A stretch of DNA of 64,000 nucleotides, from assembly GCA_026005175.1 (NCBI GenBank), contig BPKO01000008.1:108553-172552 (forward strand). The letters are read 5' to 3'. A program made the position numbers and the translations under genes. Below are positions 7,629-16,809 of this stretch, one piece after another. A model generated the notes under the pieces. The model had not been told where the DNA came from, made no database searches, and saw nothing but the letters and a program-made list of their open reading frames with translations. Source of the stretch: Candidatus Tectimicrobiota bacterium. Its GTDB lineage: Bacteria; Tectomicrobia; Entotheonellia; Entotheonellales; Entotheonellaceae. Every line of letters begins with the position of its first letter. Position 1 is the stretch's first letter.

Positions 7629-9116
7629 TCATCCCAGGACCAGGCGCGGGTCGATACCGTACTTGCGCAGCCGGTACCCGAGCTGGCGCGGCGTGATACC
7701 CAGCAGCGTGGCGGCGCGCGTCTGCACGCCCCCGCAGCGCCGCAGCGCCTCGAGCAGCCGCTGGCGTTCGACGTCTGCCACCGCCTGCGGCAGGGAGGCG
7801 GCGTCGGCCGGCGGGTTCGGCCGCGCTGCCGGCGTGGCGAATCCGGGGGCCGGCAGGGGGACGTCCTCGGGGGCGATGATGTCGCGGCGCGCCATCACCA
7901 CCATACGCTCGATGCAGTTTTCCAGCTCGCGCACGTTACCCGGCCAGTCGTAACTGACAATGAGCTCCATGGCCGCCGAGGAGATCTTGACCTCCTTGTG
8001 GTTTTCGGCATTGAAGCGCTGCAGGAAGTGGCCCACCAGCAGCGGGATATCCTCGCGCCGCTGGCGCAGTGGCGGCAAGACGATGGGCACGACGTTGAGG
8101 CGGTAGTAGAGGTCCTCGCGAAAGCGCCGCATGCGTACCGCCTCCTCAAGGTCGGTATTAGTGGCAGCGATGATGCGCACGTCGACGTGGATGGGACGAT
8201 TGCCTCCGACGCGCTCGAAGGTGCGCTCCTGCAGCACCCGCAGCAGCTTGACCTGCACCGCGGGGCCGATGTCGCCGATTTCGTCGAGAAAAAGCGTTCC
8301 CTTGTCGGCCAGCTCGAAGCGCCCGCGGCGCATTTTGACGGCGCCGGTAAAGGCGCCGCGCTCGTGGCCAAAGAGCTCGCTTTCGAGCAAACTCTCAGGC
8401 AGCGCCGCGCAGTTGAGGGTAACAAACGGCTGCTCGCGCCGCGGGCTGAGCCGGTGCAGGGCGCGGGCAATGAGTTCCTTCCCCGTGCCGCTTTCCCCAC
8501 GCAGCAGCACCGTGGAGCGGCTGCGCGCCGCCTGCTCCACTTCGCGCAGCACCTGGCGCATCACTGGGCTCTGGCCGATGATCTGGTCGGGATCGTAGGC
8601 GGTGGGACTGCTCGGGGCGGCCGGCTCCGGCGGGGCAGCCTTGAGCTGCGCTTGCAAATCGGCATTTTGCACGTACAGCCCCAGCAGGGTGCCGGCTGCC
8701 TCCAGCCATGCCAGCTGGGCTTCAAGCGTCGCTGGCGGCGGCGGGGCACAGAAGGCGACCACCACGCCCAGGGCTTGCTGCCAGCCGCGCAGCGGGGCGG
8801 CCAGCAGCAGCCCTTCGGCGCCGCTTGTCCCGCCACTGCCGGGCAAGACCACACGCCGCGCCGTAGCCGACGCCGGCGCCTCGAGATTGGCCGCCAGCTC
8901 GCGTGCCAGCTCGACCAGCTGCGGCCCCTGGGCGCCCCAGTGGTATTCCGGGGCGCGGCGGCCCACCGCGCGCCGCAAAGCAAGAGCCACACCGCGCGCC
9001 GCCAGGGTGTCGGCAAGCAGCGGCAGTGCCCGCTCCAGCACCCCACCGGCGTGCCGCACCCCGCTTGCCACGCTGGCCAGCTGGCGTAGCAGGTGCAAAG
9101 AAGCCTCAAGTGCCAT
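7629..9116 (-). CDS. GAF-AAA+-Fis sigma-54-dependent activator (NifA-like)
   Basis: 495 residues, started at the ATG with an AGAGGGAGCG box. Residues 1-155 form a GAF-like sensory domain, 180-410 the sigma-54 AAA+ domain with Walker A GESGTGKE (207-214), GAFTGA (254-259, the loop that touches sigma-54) and a DEIGD Walker B, and the end is a Fis-type HTH (TRAATLLGITPRQLGYRLRKYGI) of the NifA/NorR kind. It should drive transcription from -24/-12 promoters in response to a small ligand or redox signal. No nif gene or clear -24/-12 element is in the window, so the regulon is unknown; the short GAF domain differs from NifA proper. Confidence 0.88.
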   Translation of the reverse strand: MALEASLHLLRQLASVASGVRHAGGVLERALPLLADTLAARGVALALRRAVGRRAPEYHWGAQGPQLVELARELAANLEAPASATARRVVLPGSGGTSGAEGLLLAAPLRGWQQALGVVVAFCAPPPPATLEAQLAWLEAAGTLLGLYVQNADLQAQLKAAPPEPAAPSSPTAYDPDQIIGQSPVMRQVLREVEQAARSRSTVLLRGESGTGKELIARALHRLSPRREQPFVTLNCAALPESLLESELFGHERGAFTGAVKMRRGRFELADKGTLFLDEIGDIGPAVQVKLLRVLQERTFERVGGNRPIHVDVRIIAATNTDLEEAVRMRRFREDLYYRLNVVPIVLPPLRQRREDIPLLVGHFLQRFNAENHKEVKISSAAMELIVSYDWPGNVRELENCIERMVVMARRDIIAPEDVPLPAPGFATPAARPNPPADAASLPQAVADVERQRLLEALRRCGGVQTRAATLLGITPRQLGYRLRKYGIDPRLVLG

Positions 9117-9182
9117 TGCGCCTTGCGCTCCCTCTCTTGTTTCATACCTGACGGCAGCGGCACCGGTCAAGGCCGCGAGGGC

Positions 9183-9211
9183 TCGACAGCCGCGCTGCCG
9201 TCGTCTATGCT
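9183..9211 (+). promoter_or_regulatory. Predicted sigma-70 promoter for the HAD-PanE-thioesterase genes
   Basis: TCGACA (5 of 6 matches to the -35 consensus) and TATGCT (4 of 6) are spaced by exactly 17 bp, 34 bp before the ATG at 9245. Confidence 0.55.
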
Positions 9212-9244
9212 TCTGCAGGCAACCGCCCCTGGCAGGAGCCTTCG

Positions 9245-9973
9245 ATGCCTCGATACGAAGCGGTCTTTTTTGACGCCGCCAACACCCTGCTTTACCCTTT
9301 CCCTTCGGTGGGGGCCGTCTACGCCGAGGTGGCAGCACGCCACGGCGTGGTGACCAGTGCGGCTGCCGTGGAGGGCGCCTTTGGCCGCGCCTGGCAGCAA
9401 GTCCAGCGCCAGGCCCATGCCGACCCGGTGCGCTACGGGGTGGGCGAAGCCGACGGCCGGCGCTTCTGGCGCGCCCTGGTGCACGCCACCTTTGCCGAGA
9501 TCGGCCTCCCGGCGGACTTTGACGCCTTTTTCGACGAGCTCTACTGGCGCTTTGCCCAGCCCGAGGTGTGGCGCCTTTACCCAGAGTGCCATGAGGTGCT
9601 TCAGGCGCTGCGCGCGCAACGCTACATCGTAGGCATTATATCGAACTGGGACAATCGACTCCTCGACTTGCTTACCGGTCTTGGGCTTATGCCCTACCTG
9701 GACCACGTGAGCATTTCCGCCCTCGTGGGCTGGGAAAAGCCTCACCCCGCCATTTTCCACCACGCCACCGCCGCCGTGGGGGTGGCACCGGAGCGCGCCC
9801 TGCACGTGGGCGACAGCCTGCAGGCCGACGTGCTCGGCGCCCAGCAGGCCGGGTTGCAGCCGCTGTGGTTGCAACGGGGCGCTGCCACCCCCAGCCCTTT
9901 TCCGGTGATCCGTGACCTCTACGGCGTGCTGGCCTGGCTGCGCGACCACGACGTCCTCGAGGGAGAGCGCTGA
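9245..9973 (+). CDS. HAD-superfamily hydrolase (HAD-IA)
   Basis: 242 residues. Motif I is AVFFDAANTLLYP with the nucleophile Asp, motif II is GIISNWDNR, motif III falls at GWEKPHPAIF and motif IV at HVGDSLQADVLGA, so all catalytic positions of a HAD phosphatase or dehalogenase are present. A large helical cap lies between motifs I and II. Substrate cannot be told. It starts a three-gene plus-strand run: its stop shares one base with the ATG of the ketopantoate-reductase-like gene, indicating coupling. CAGGAG is 7 bp upstream of the start. Confidence 0.82.
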   Translation: MPRYEAVFFDAANTLLYPFPSVGAVYAEVAARHGVVTSAAAVEGAFGRAWQQVQRQAHADPVRYGVGEADGRRFWRALVHATFAEIGLPADFDAFFDELYWRFAQPEVWRLYPECHEVLQALRAQRYIVGIISNWDNRLLDLLTGLGLMPYLDHVSISALVGWEKPHPAIFHHATAAVGVAPERALHVGDSLQADVLGAQQAGLQPLWLQRGAATPSPFPVIRDLYGVLAWLRDHDVLEGER

Positions 9974-10887
9974 TGAACGTCCTCGTCATGGGTGCCGGGG
10001 CTGTGGGATGCTACTATGGCGCCTTGCTGGCCCGCCACGGCCACGAGGTCTGGTTCATCGCCCGCGGCGCCCACCTGGAGGCCATGCAACAGCAAGGGCT
10101 GGAAGTGCGCAGCGTGCGCAGCGGCACCTTTCGCCTGCCCGTGCGGGCTGCCGCCACGCCGGCGGCGGCAGGCCCTGCCGAGCTTGTGCTCTTCACCGTT
10201 AAGACTTACGACACCGCCACGGCGGCAGCGCAGCTGCGCCCCGTGCTGACTCCGCAAACGGTGGTGCTCACGCTGCAAAACGGCATTGACAACGCCGAGC
10301 AGCTTGCTGCTCTCCTCGACGTGCCGGTCCTGGCCGGCGCCGTGTACATCGGGGTGAGCGTCACCGCCCCGGGCGTCGTGGAGCACAACGCCGGCCCTTG
10401 CCGCCTCGTCTTTGGTGCCTACGATGCCGCCGGGGCGGCGCGCGCCCCGCAGCTGCTGCGCGTCTTCCAGGCAGCCGACATCCCCGCCGAGCTGGCAGCC
10501 GACGTGCGCCTTGCCCTGTGGGAAAAGTTCGTCTTCATCTGCGCCTTCAGCGGCTTTACCGCCCTTACCCGCCTTCCCGTTGGTGCCTGGCGGGCCTTTC
10601 CACCCCTGCGCGAGCTCTACACCCGCAGCTTGCAAGAGCTCTGCGAGGTGGCCCGCGCCAGCGGCGTGTCCCTGCGCCCCGACATGGTGGCGCACGTCCT
10701 GGCTTTCACCGACAGCCTGGCCCCCGAGATGACCTCTTCCTTGCAGCTCGACCTGGCGCACGGCAAGCCGCTGGAAGTCGAAAGCCTGCAAGGCACCGTG
10801 GTGCGCCTGGGGCGGGCGCTGGGCGTGGCCACCCCGGTGCACGAGCTGCTCTACGCCTTCTTGCAAGTCCACAACCCGCGGCGCTAA
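9973..10887 (+). CDS. 2-dehydropantoate 2-reductase family protein (PanE/ApbA)
   Basis: 304 residues, the usual length of ketopantoate reductase. The NADPH-binding loop is MGAGAVGCYYGALLA near the N-terminus; LFTVKTYDT and TLQNGIDN follow at the positions seen in PanE; the C-terminal helical domain has DLAHGKPLEVESLQG, the family's substrate-side motif. In vitamin B5 synthesis the enzyme reduces ketopantoate to pantoate. Many paralogues serve other 2-keto acids, and no other pantothenate gene is nearby, so the physiological substrate is not certain. A start overlap with the HAD gene suggests joint expression. Confidence 0.82.
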   Translation: MNVLVMGAGAVGCYYGALLARHGHEVWFIARGAHLEAMQQQGLEVRSVRSGTFRLPVRAAATPAAAGPAELVLFTVKTYDTATAAAQLRPVLTPQTVVLTLQNGIDNAEQLAALLDVPVLAGAVYIGVSVTAPGVVEHNAGPCRLVFGAYDAAGAARAPQLLRVFQAADIPAELAADVRLALWEKFVFICAFSGFTALTRLPVGAWRAFPPLRELYTRSLQELCEVARASGVSLRPDMVAHVLAFTDSLAPEMTSSLQLDLAHGKPLEVESLQGTVVRLGRALGVATPVHELLYAFLQVHNPRR

Positions 10888-10897
10888 GGAGAGGCCG

Positions 10898-11329
10898 ATG
10901 GCCGCCCCCTTCTCCTGCCAGCTGCGCGTGCAGTTTTACCACACCGATGCCCAGGGCCGCGTCTTTTACGCCCACTTTTTTGCGTTTCTCGAGCAGGCCC
11001 GCTGCGCTTTCTGGGAAGCCCTGGGCTTTGACGAAGCCACCGTGCGGCAAATCGAGCAAGAGACGGTGGTGGTGCACTTGGAAGCCGACTACCTGGGGCC
11101 GGCAGCCTTTTACGACTTGCTGCGGGTGGAAGTGAGCGTCGAAGCCCTGGGGAAATCGAGCCTCCGCCTGGGATACCGCATCGCTCAGGCCCGCAGCGGC
11201 GAGGAAATCTTTCGCGCCCGCACGGTGCTGGTGCAAATTGACCCCACCACCGCCCGGGCGCGGCCCTGGAGCGAGGCCTTTCGCCAGGCCATCCTGGCGC
11301 ACTGCAGCCCGCAGGGAGGGCAAGCCTGA
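10898..11329 (+). CDS. Acyl-CoA thioesterase, YbgC/4HBT hotdog family
   Basis: 143 residues, a single hotdog domain. The family signature is visible near the N-terminus: QFYHTDAQGRVFYAHFFAF, where the Asp is the catalytic residue, followed by LEQAR. The middle has the expected VHLEADYLGPAAFYD strand pattern. Such proteins hydrolyse acyl-CoA or hydroxybenzoyl-CoA thioesters in the cytosol. A strong TAAGGAG box overlaps the stop of the preceding gene and lies 8 bp before the ATG, so this is the third gene of the HAD-PanE unit. Confidence 0.85.
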   Translation: MAAPFSCQLRVQFYHTDAQGRVFYAHFFAFLEQARCAFWEALGFDEATVRQIEQETVVVHLEADYLGPAAFYDLLRVEVSVEALGKSSLRLGYRIAQARSGEEIFRARTVLVQIDPTTARARPWSEAFRQAILAHCSPQGGQA

Positions 11330-11397
11330 GCGGGTCACGGTGACGCCCACCGGAGGGGCCGCTCGATATCACGGCTCACCCCTTTGCCTGCACGCCC

Positions 11398-11886
11398 TTA
11401 CGCCTGGTCAGGCTGGTCGAAGCGCCGGATGTCAAGGATGCGCAGCCGCCGCACGCCAGAGGGCACTTCGATGGTCACCTCGTCGTCGGGTTCTTTGCCG
11501 ATGAGGCCGCGGGCCAGGGGAGACTGGTACGAAATGACGTTCTTTTCCGGCTCGGCGTCGGCAGGGCCGAGAATGGTGTAGGTGACGGTCTCCCGCGTGG
11601 CCAGATCGAGGCAGACGACCGTTGTCCCTACCGACACCCGCTCGCAAGAGATGGGCAGTTCTTCGATGAAGCGCGGCGCGCGGAGCTGTTCTTCAAGCTC
11701 GTAAATGCGGCGCTGGAGCATGGTGAGCTGCTCGCTGGTGGCCTGGTACTCGGCGTTCTCGCTGAGGTCGCCCTGGGCCGCAGCGGCGTTTTTCGCCCGG
11801 CTCAGGGCCGGCAGCGCCTCGCTGCGCAGGCGCGTCAGTTCCTCCAGCAGCCGCGCGTACGTGGCACGCGTGAAGAAGTGGCTCAT
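11398..11886 (-). CDS. greA: GreA/GreB transcription elongation factor
   Basis: 162 residues (E. coli GreA 158). The N-terminal coiled coil contains QGDLSENAEYQAT, where the acidic tip residues that stimulate RNA polymerase transcript cleavage sit; the C-terminal FKBP-like domain has YTILGPADAEPEKNVISYQSP and LARGLIGKEPDDEV, which is typical of GreA. The chosen ATG has an AAGGAGGAG box about 10 bp upstream; an upstream in-frame start lacks one. Gre factors rescue backtracked RNA polymerase. Single gene, transcribed away from gcvP. Confidence 0.88.
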   Translation of the reverse strand: MSHFFTRATYARLLEELTRLRSEALPALSRAKNAAAAQGDLSENAEYQATSEQLTMLQRRIYELEEQLRAPRFIEELPISCERVSVGTTVVCLDLATRETVTYTILGPADAEPEKNVISYQSPLARGLIGKEPDDEVTIEVPSGVRRLRILDIRRFDQPDQA

Positions 11887-11967
11887 GGCGTCGCTGCTCC
11901 TCCTTCCTGGCATCGTGTCTTTGTAAAGCGTAGCACAATTCCCCACCTAGGTCAGGGGGAGAAGCGC

Positions 11968-11996
11968 TTGGCCAGGGGCAGGAATTGGGCTAGAAT
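11968..11996 (+). promoter_or_regulatory. Predicted sigma-70 promoter of gcvP
   Basis: TTGGCC and TAGAAT are separated by 17 bp, 43 bp before the gcvP ATG. Each hexamer matches the consensus at four or five positions. No glycine-riboswitch-like leader fits in the short space between promoter and gene. Confidence 0.5.
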
Positions 11997-12039
11997 TGTG
12001 CGATGTGTTGCGAGGAACTCCTAGCCACCAGGGTGACGC

Positions 12040-15000
12040 ATGCACGAGACCACGGTTTCGCCGCTTCCTTATGATCCCGAAGCGCTGCCGCGGGAGCGGG
12101 CGCGCCATTACATCCCGGCCACCGACGACGACATTCGCGCCATGCTGTCGGCGCTTGGCCTGTCGCAGCTCGCCGACCTCTACCGCCACCTGCCGGTGGC
12201 GGTGCGCATGGCGCAGCCGCTGGCCCTGCCCGAGGAACTGCCTTACGCGCAGCTCTACCGCCACCTGGTGGCGCAGAGCCAGAAGAACCGCCTGCCGCAA
12301 GCGACGTTTCTCGGCGATGCCCTGCCGCAGTACACGGTGCCCGAGCTGGTGCCTTTTGTGGCCGGCCTGCGCGAGCTGCTGACCGCCTACACCCCTTATC
12401 AGCCCGAGCGCAGCCAGGGCACTTTGATGACGCAGTGGCTCTACCAGTGCTGCCTGGTGGCCTTGACCGGCTTTGAGGCCATCAACGCCTCGCAGTACGA
12501 CCGTGCCACCGCCCTGGTGGAAGCGCTCTTTACCGCGGCACGCCTCTTTCGCTTCAGCCGCACCCACTTCCTGCTTGCCGCCACCCTCTTCCCGCAGGAC
12601 CTGGAAGTGGTGCAGACGCTGCTCACCGGCACGCGCCTGACCTACGAGCTGGTGCCGATGGATCCGGCGCGGGGCACGGTGTCCCTCGACGCCTTGCGTC
12701 GCCTGCTTGCGGCGCAGGGCGAACGGCTGGCCGGCCTCGTCTTCCCGCAAGTCAACAGCCTGGGATGCCTGGAAGACGTCAACACCCTCACCGACTTGGC
12801 CCATGCTGCCGGCATCAAGGCAATTGCGGTGGTTGACCCCATGCTTTTGGCCACCGGGGGCCTGCGGCCGCCGGCGGCGTTTGGCCAGCACGGTGCCGAC
12901 TTGCTGGTGGGCGAAGGGCAGCACCTGGCCCTGCCGCCCCACTACGGCGGCCCCGGCCTGGGCGTCTTTGGCATTCGCTACAACGAGGCGCACCGGCAGG
13001 ATATCCGCAGCGCGCCGGGGCGCTTTGTCGGCGCGGCACGCGACGCCGCCGGGCGCCCGGCCAAAGTGCTGGTGCTGTCGACGCGCGAGCAGCACATCCG
13101 GCGCGAGAAGGCCACTTCGAACATCTGCACCAACCAGGGTTTCGTCGCCACCTTGGCCGCCGCCGCCATCCTCGGCCGTGGTGAGCGGGGCATGCGCGAG
13201 GCCTGCGCGCGGACCGAGCACAACGCCCGCACCGCCGCCGCGGCGTTGCTGCGCTTCCCCGGGGTGCGCCTGGCCTTTCCCTCCACTCCCTTCTTCAACG
13301 CCTTTACCCTGGCCCTGCCTCGCCCCAGCCGGGAGGTGCTGGCCCTGGCGCGCCAGCGCGGCCTGCATCTGGGGGTGGACGTCTCGGCACGCCTGCCGCA
13401 GTCGGCGGGCAACCACCTGCTGCTGTCGTTTTCCGACTTGCAGCAGCCAGCCGACCTGGAGCGCCTCACGGCGTGCTTTGCCGAGCTGTTTGGCCCGCCG
13501 GCCTCCGAGGCGGCGCCGGCGCTGCCCGAGGTGCCTGCGGCTTACCGGCGGCATGACGTGGTGGCCCTGCCCAACTGGGACACGGCGGCGCTTAAGGCCT
13601 TTTTCACCGCCCTGGCCGAGCAAAACGTGAGCCCGGACCGCACTTGCTATCCGCTGGGCTCCTGCACCATGAAGTACAACCCTTACTTAAACGAAGTGGT
13701 GGCCAACTTGCCCGGCTTTGCCTTGCTGCACCCGCAGGCCCCGGAAGAAGACGCCCAGGGCACCCTGGAAGTCCTCTATCACCTTCAGGAGTACTTCAAG
13801 GCCATCACCGGCCTGGCTGCGGTGGCCTTGCAGCCGGTGGCCGGGGCGCAGGGAGAGCTGGTGGGCTTAAAGATGTTCCAGGCCTACCACCGCAGCCGCG
13901 GTGAAAGCCATCGCGACGTCATCCTCATTCCCCACTCGGCGCACGGCACCAACCCGGCCAGCGCCACCATGGCCGGCTTTGAGACCGTGCAGCGCGGCGG
14001 AGAAGTGCTCTCCGGGGTGGCAGAGATCCGGGCCGGAGCCAACGGGCAGATGGACGTCGACCACCTGCGCTGGCTGCTGGCGCGCTACGGCAACCGCGTG
14101 GCCGGCATCATGATCACCAACCCCAACACCTCGGGAGTCTTCGAAACCCGCTTTCAGGAAGTGGCCGAACTCGTCCACCGCGCCGGCGGGCTGGTCTACA
14201 TGGACGGCGCCAACATGAACGCCATTGCCGGCTGGGTCAACTTGGGCGCCCTGGGCGTCGATGCCGTGCACAACAACACCCACAAGACCTGGAGCATCCC
14301 TCACGGCGGCGGCGGGCCCGGCGACGCCTTTGTGGCGGTGAGCGCCCGCCTGGCCCCCTTTCTTCCCGGCTACCAGGTGGTGCGCACGCCCCAAGGGTAC
14401 CGGCTGCAGCGGCCGCCGCAGTCGATTGGCTCCGTACACCGCCACTTTGGCAACGTGGCGCACAAGATCCGCGCTTACGCTTACTTGCGGGCCCTGGGGC
14501 GCGAGGGCGTGCCGCGCATGGCCGCGGTGGCCGTGCTGGCGGCCCGCTACCTGCACCACCGCCTCAAGCCTTACTTCCCCACCTTGCCGCCGGAGACCCC
14601 CGACTCGCCGCGCATGCACGAGTTCATCATCACGCTACCGGAAGAAACCTTTGCCAAGCTAGACGCCATCGGCATCGGCCGCATGAAAGCCGTGGGGCTC
14701 TTTGGCAAGCTGTTCCTCGACTTTGGTTACTATGCCCCCACGGTCTCGTTTCCTGAGGCCGAAGGGCTGATGATCGAACCCACCGAGTCGTACACCAAGG
14801 CCGAGCTCGACCGCTTTGCCGACGCCATCATTCTCATGCTGCGGCTGGTCAACGAGGAGCCGACGGTTCTGCACACCGTGCCCCACTTTACGCCGGTGGA
14901 CCGCATCGACGAAGTCAGCGCCAACAAGCACGTGGTGCTCAGCGAACCGCTCACCACGCTGCCGCCGGTGCTGCCCAACCGCATCGCTCCAGATCGCCTG

Positions 15001-15090
15001 GCCACCATGGACTTGGAGGAGATTGCTGCGGCCATCCGCGCTGCCAGCCGCGAGAAGCTGGCGGCACAGCGCCCGGCAAGTCGCTCCTGA
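12040..15090 (+). CDS. gcvP: Glycine dehydrogenase (decarboxylating), fused GcvPA-GcvPB
   Basis: 1016 residues. The P-protein of the glycine cleavage system is a PLP enzyme that decarboxylates glycine and loads the aminomethyl group on lipoyl-GcvH. Residues 1 to about 485 match the first subunit (YTPYQPERSQGTLM, NASQYDRAT), an Ala/Pro linker follows, and from about 495 the second subunit begins (CYPLGSCTMKYNP, GTNPASATMAGF) with the PLP lysine in HKTW at about residue 749 before IPHGGGGPG. The two halves look like the two-subunit form joined in one chain, longer than E. coli GcvP (957). gcvH and gcvT are not next to it. Confidence 0.92.
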   Translation: MHETTVSPLPYDPEALPRERARHYIPATDDDIRAMLSALGLSQLADLYRHLPVAVRMAQPLALPEELPYAQLYRHLVAQSQKNRLPQATFLGDALPQYTVPELVPFVAGLRELLTAYTPYQPERSQGTLMTQWLYQCCLVALTGFEAINASQYDRATALVEALFTAARLFRFSRTHFLLAATLFPQDLEVVQTLLTGTRLTYELVPMDPARGTVSLDALRRLLAAQGERLAGLVFPQVNSLGCLEDVNTLTDLAHAAGIKAIAVVDPMLLATGGLRPPAAFGQHGADLLVGEGQHLALPPHYGGPGLGVFGIRYNEAHRQDIRSAPGRFVGAARDAAGRPAKVLVLSTREQHIRREKATSNICTNQGFVATLAAAAILGRGERGMREACARTEHNARTAAAALLRFPGVRLAFPSTPFFNAFTLALPRPSREVLALARQRGLHLGVDVSARLPQSAGNHLLLSFSDLQQPADLERLTACFAELFGPPASEAAPALPEVPAAYRRHDVVALPNWDTAALKAFFTALAEQNVSPDRTCYPLGSCTMKYNPYLNEVVANLPGFALLHPQAPEEDAQGTLEVLYHLQEYFKAITGLAAVALQPVAGAQGELVGLKMFQAYHRSRGESHRDVILIPHSAHGTNPASATMAGFETVQRGGEVLSGVAEIRAGANGQMDVDHLRWLLARYGNRVAGIMITNPNTSGVFETRFQEVAELVHRAGGLVYMDGANMNAIAGWVNLGALGVDAVHNNTHKTWSIPHGGGGPGDAFVAVSARLAPFLPGYQVVRTPQGYRLQRPPQSIGSVHRHFGNVAHKIRAYAYLRALGREGVPRMAAVAVLAARYLHHRLKPYFPTLPPETPDSPRMHEFIITLPEETFAKLDAIGIGRMKAVGLFGKLFLDFGYYAPTVSFPEAEGLMIEPTESYTKAELDRFADAIILMLRLVNEEPTVLHTVPHFTPVDRIDEVSANKHVVLSEPLTTLPPVLPNRIAPDRLATMDLEEIAAAIRAASREKLAAQRPASRS

Positions 15091-15137
15091 TCCGCCCCCA
15101 GTCACCGCTGTCCTGCCAGCCACGAGGGCTTCCACCG

Positions 15138-16809
15138 ATGGCGCTTCTTACGGGTTCGCTCTCGCCACGCCAAGACCTCGGCAGCCGCCGGCCGTTGCTG
15201 GTCCTGCTGGGGCTGGTGGTCTGGGTGTGGGCTGTCCAAGTACCACCCGTTTGTGGCCGTGCCGCGGGTTTTCGACGACGACGCGCGGCAGCACGTCTAC
15301 TGGACCTACCGCTTCCGCGACGGCGAGCTGTTTCGCGACGACCTGCTCACCGCCTTTATGTCTTCGCCCAAAGTGGCGCCGCTAGGCTACCAGGCGCTTT
15401 ACTTCCTGGGCGTGCAGGTGTTTAATCCCTTGCTTTTTAGCCAGCTTCTTTCTCTGGCCCTGGCGCTGCTGGCCACCTGGCTCATCTTTTGTCTGGGCTG
15501 TGAGATAGGAGGACGCCAGGGCGGCAGCCTGGCCGCCGGCGGCTTCCTGCTCTACTACTTGTACGCCACGGGCGGCGGTCTGCCCAAGTCGTTTGCTTTC
15601 CCCCTGCTGCTGGCCAGCCTCTTGAGCCTCGAGCGCCGCCGCTACACGGGGGTGGCGGCGCTCTTTGTCTTGCAAAGCCTCTTCTATCCCCCCGTGCTGC
15701 TTAACACCGCCGCCCTGGTGGCGCTGCGCTGGGGGCGGCAGCGCCGCCTCTGGCGCCAGGCCTGGCGGCAGCTCGCCCTCTGTGGGCTTGGCCTGGGGCT
15801 GGCCGGAGGGCTGCTGCTGGGCGTCTACGCCTCCCACCCGGCGGCCTTTGGCCGCCAGATCACCGCTGCCGAAGCGCGGGCCATGCCAGAGTTTTCCGCC
15901 CAAGGGCGCAGCGCCTTCTACGGCGATACGCTGCTCCAGACCCTGGCCAACGAGCGCGGGGGCATTGGCGCCTCGCGGCTGCTGGGCTTTGCCGGCCTGC
16001 TCTTGCTCCTGGCCCTGCTGCAGCGGCCGCCGCGCCTGCGCGTACCGGCAGTGGTCGGCGAGCTGCTCCTGACCTCCGGTGTCCTTTTTCTCCTGGCGCA
16101 CGCGCTGCTCTTTCGCCTGCACTTGCCGTCGCGCTACGTGCTTTACACCTTCCCGCTGGCCGCCCTGCTGCTCATAGCCGCCAACACCCCCGCGGCGCTG
16201 GCCGGCATGCGGCAGCGCTGGCCGGGCCTCCTCGCCCGCCTGGCCAGCAGGCCACCGCGGTGGAACATCGGCTGGGCGCTTGTCGCCCTGCTGGCCTTTG
16301 CTTACGTGCAGAACCGCTACCTGGTGCACCTCGATCCCCTGGTGGTTTACGTCGACCGGCAGGCCATGCCGCTCTACCGGTACCTGCATACCTTGCCCAA
16401 AGACGTGCTCATTGCCGGCCACCCGCTTGACCTGGACAACGTGCCGCTTCTGGCACAGCGCACGGTGCTGGTCAACCGCGAGACCTCTCTGCCCTACTTC
16501 ACCGGGTACTACGGGCAGGTGCGCCAGCGGCTTTTTGACACCCTGGCCGCTTACTATGCCGCCGAGGAAGCCGAGGTGTGGCGCTTTGTCAAGAAGTACG
16601 GCATCGACTACCTTTTGCTTAACCGCGAGCGCTTCACCCCTCAGTTCGTGCGCAACGGGGTATACTATGAGCCGTTCGCCAGTTTCGTGCGGCAGCGGCT
16701 GACCGAGCCGCCGCGCTTTGCCCTGCTCGCGCTGGCCAAGACGCACACGGTGTATGCCGTGGGGCCCTATCGCCTGTTGTCTTTTCACCGCAAAGGGACG
16801 CCGCCATGA
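15138..16809 (+). CDS. Polytopic membrane protein, glycosyltransferase-39-like (one frameshift)
   Basis: The start region (ATG 15138) encodes the first membrane segment (PLLVLLGLVVWVWAV), and the rest continues in the next frame as SKYHPFVAVPRVFDDD. The two join if one G of the GGG at 15229-15231 is removed, so there is one extra base or a real frameshift near 15215-15238. The body (about 520 residues) has around nine membrane segments, an acidic DDDARQHVYW loop early on as in GT-C transferases, and a C-terminal soluble domain. It resembles polyprenyl-phosphate-sugar-using GT-C proteins, but no specific family is certain. It overlaps the GT2 gene by ATGA and opens the five-gene glycan operon. 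Confidence 0.6.

Noticed and set aside
9117-9244. Possible sigma-54 promoter between the activator and HAD genes
   Set aside because: TGGCAGG near 9230 has no GC at the -12 position and overlaps the ribosome binding site; a sigma-70 promoter fits better.
11947-13623. Long open frame of 558 codons on the minus strand
   Set aside because: It lies opposite the gcvP gene, has Gly/Arg/Gln-rich, low-complexity translation and no family motif; a by-product of high G+C.
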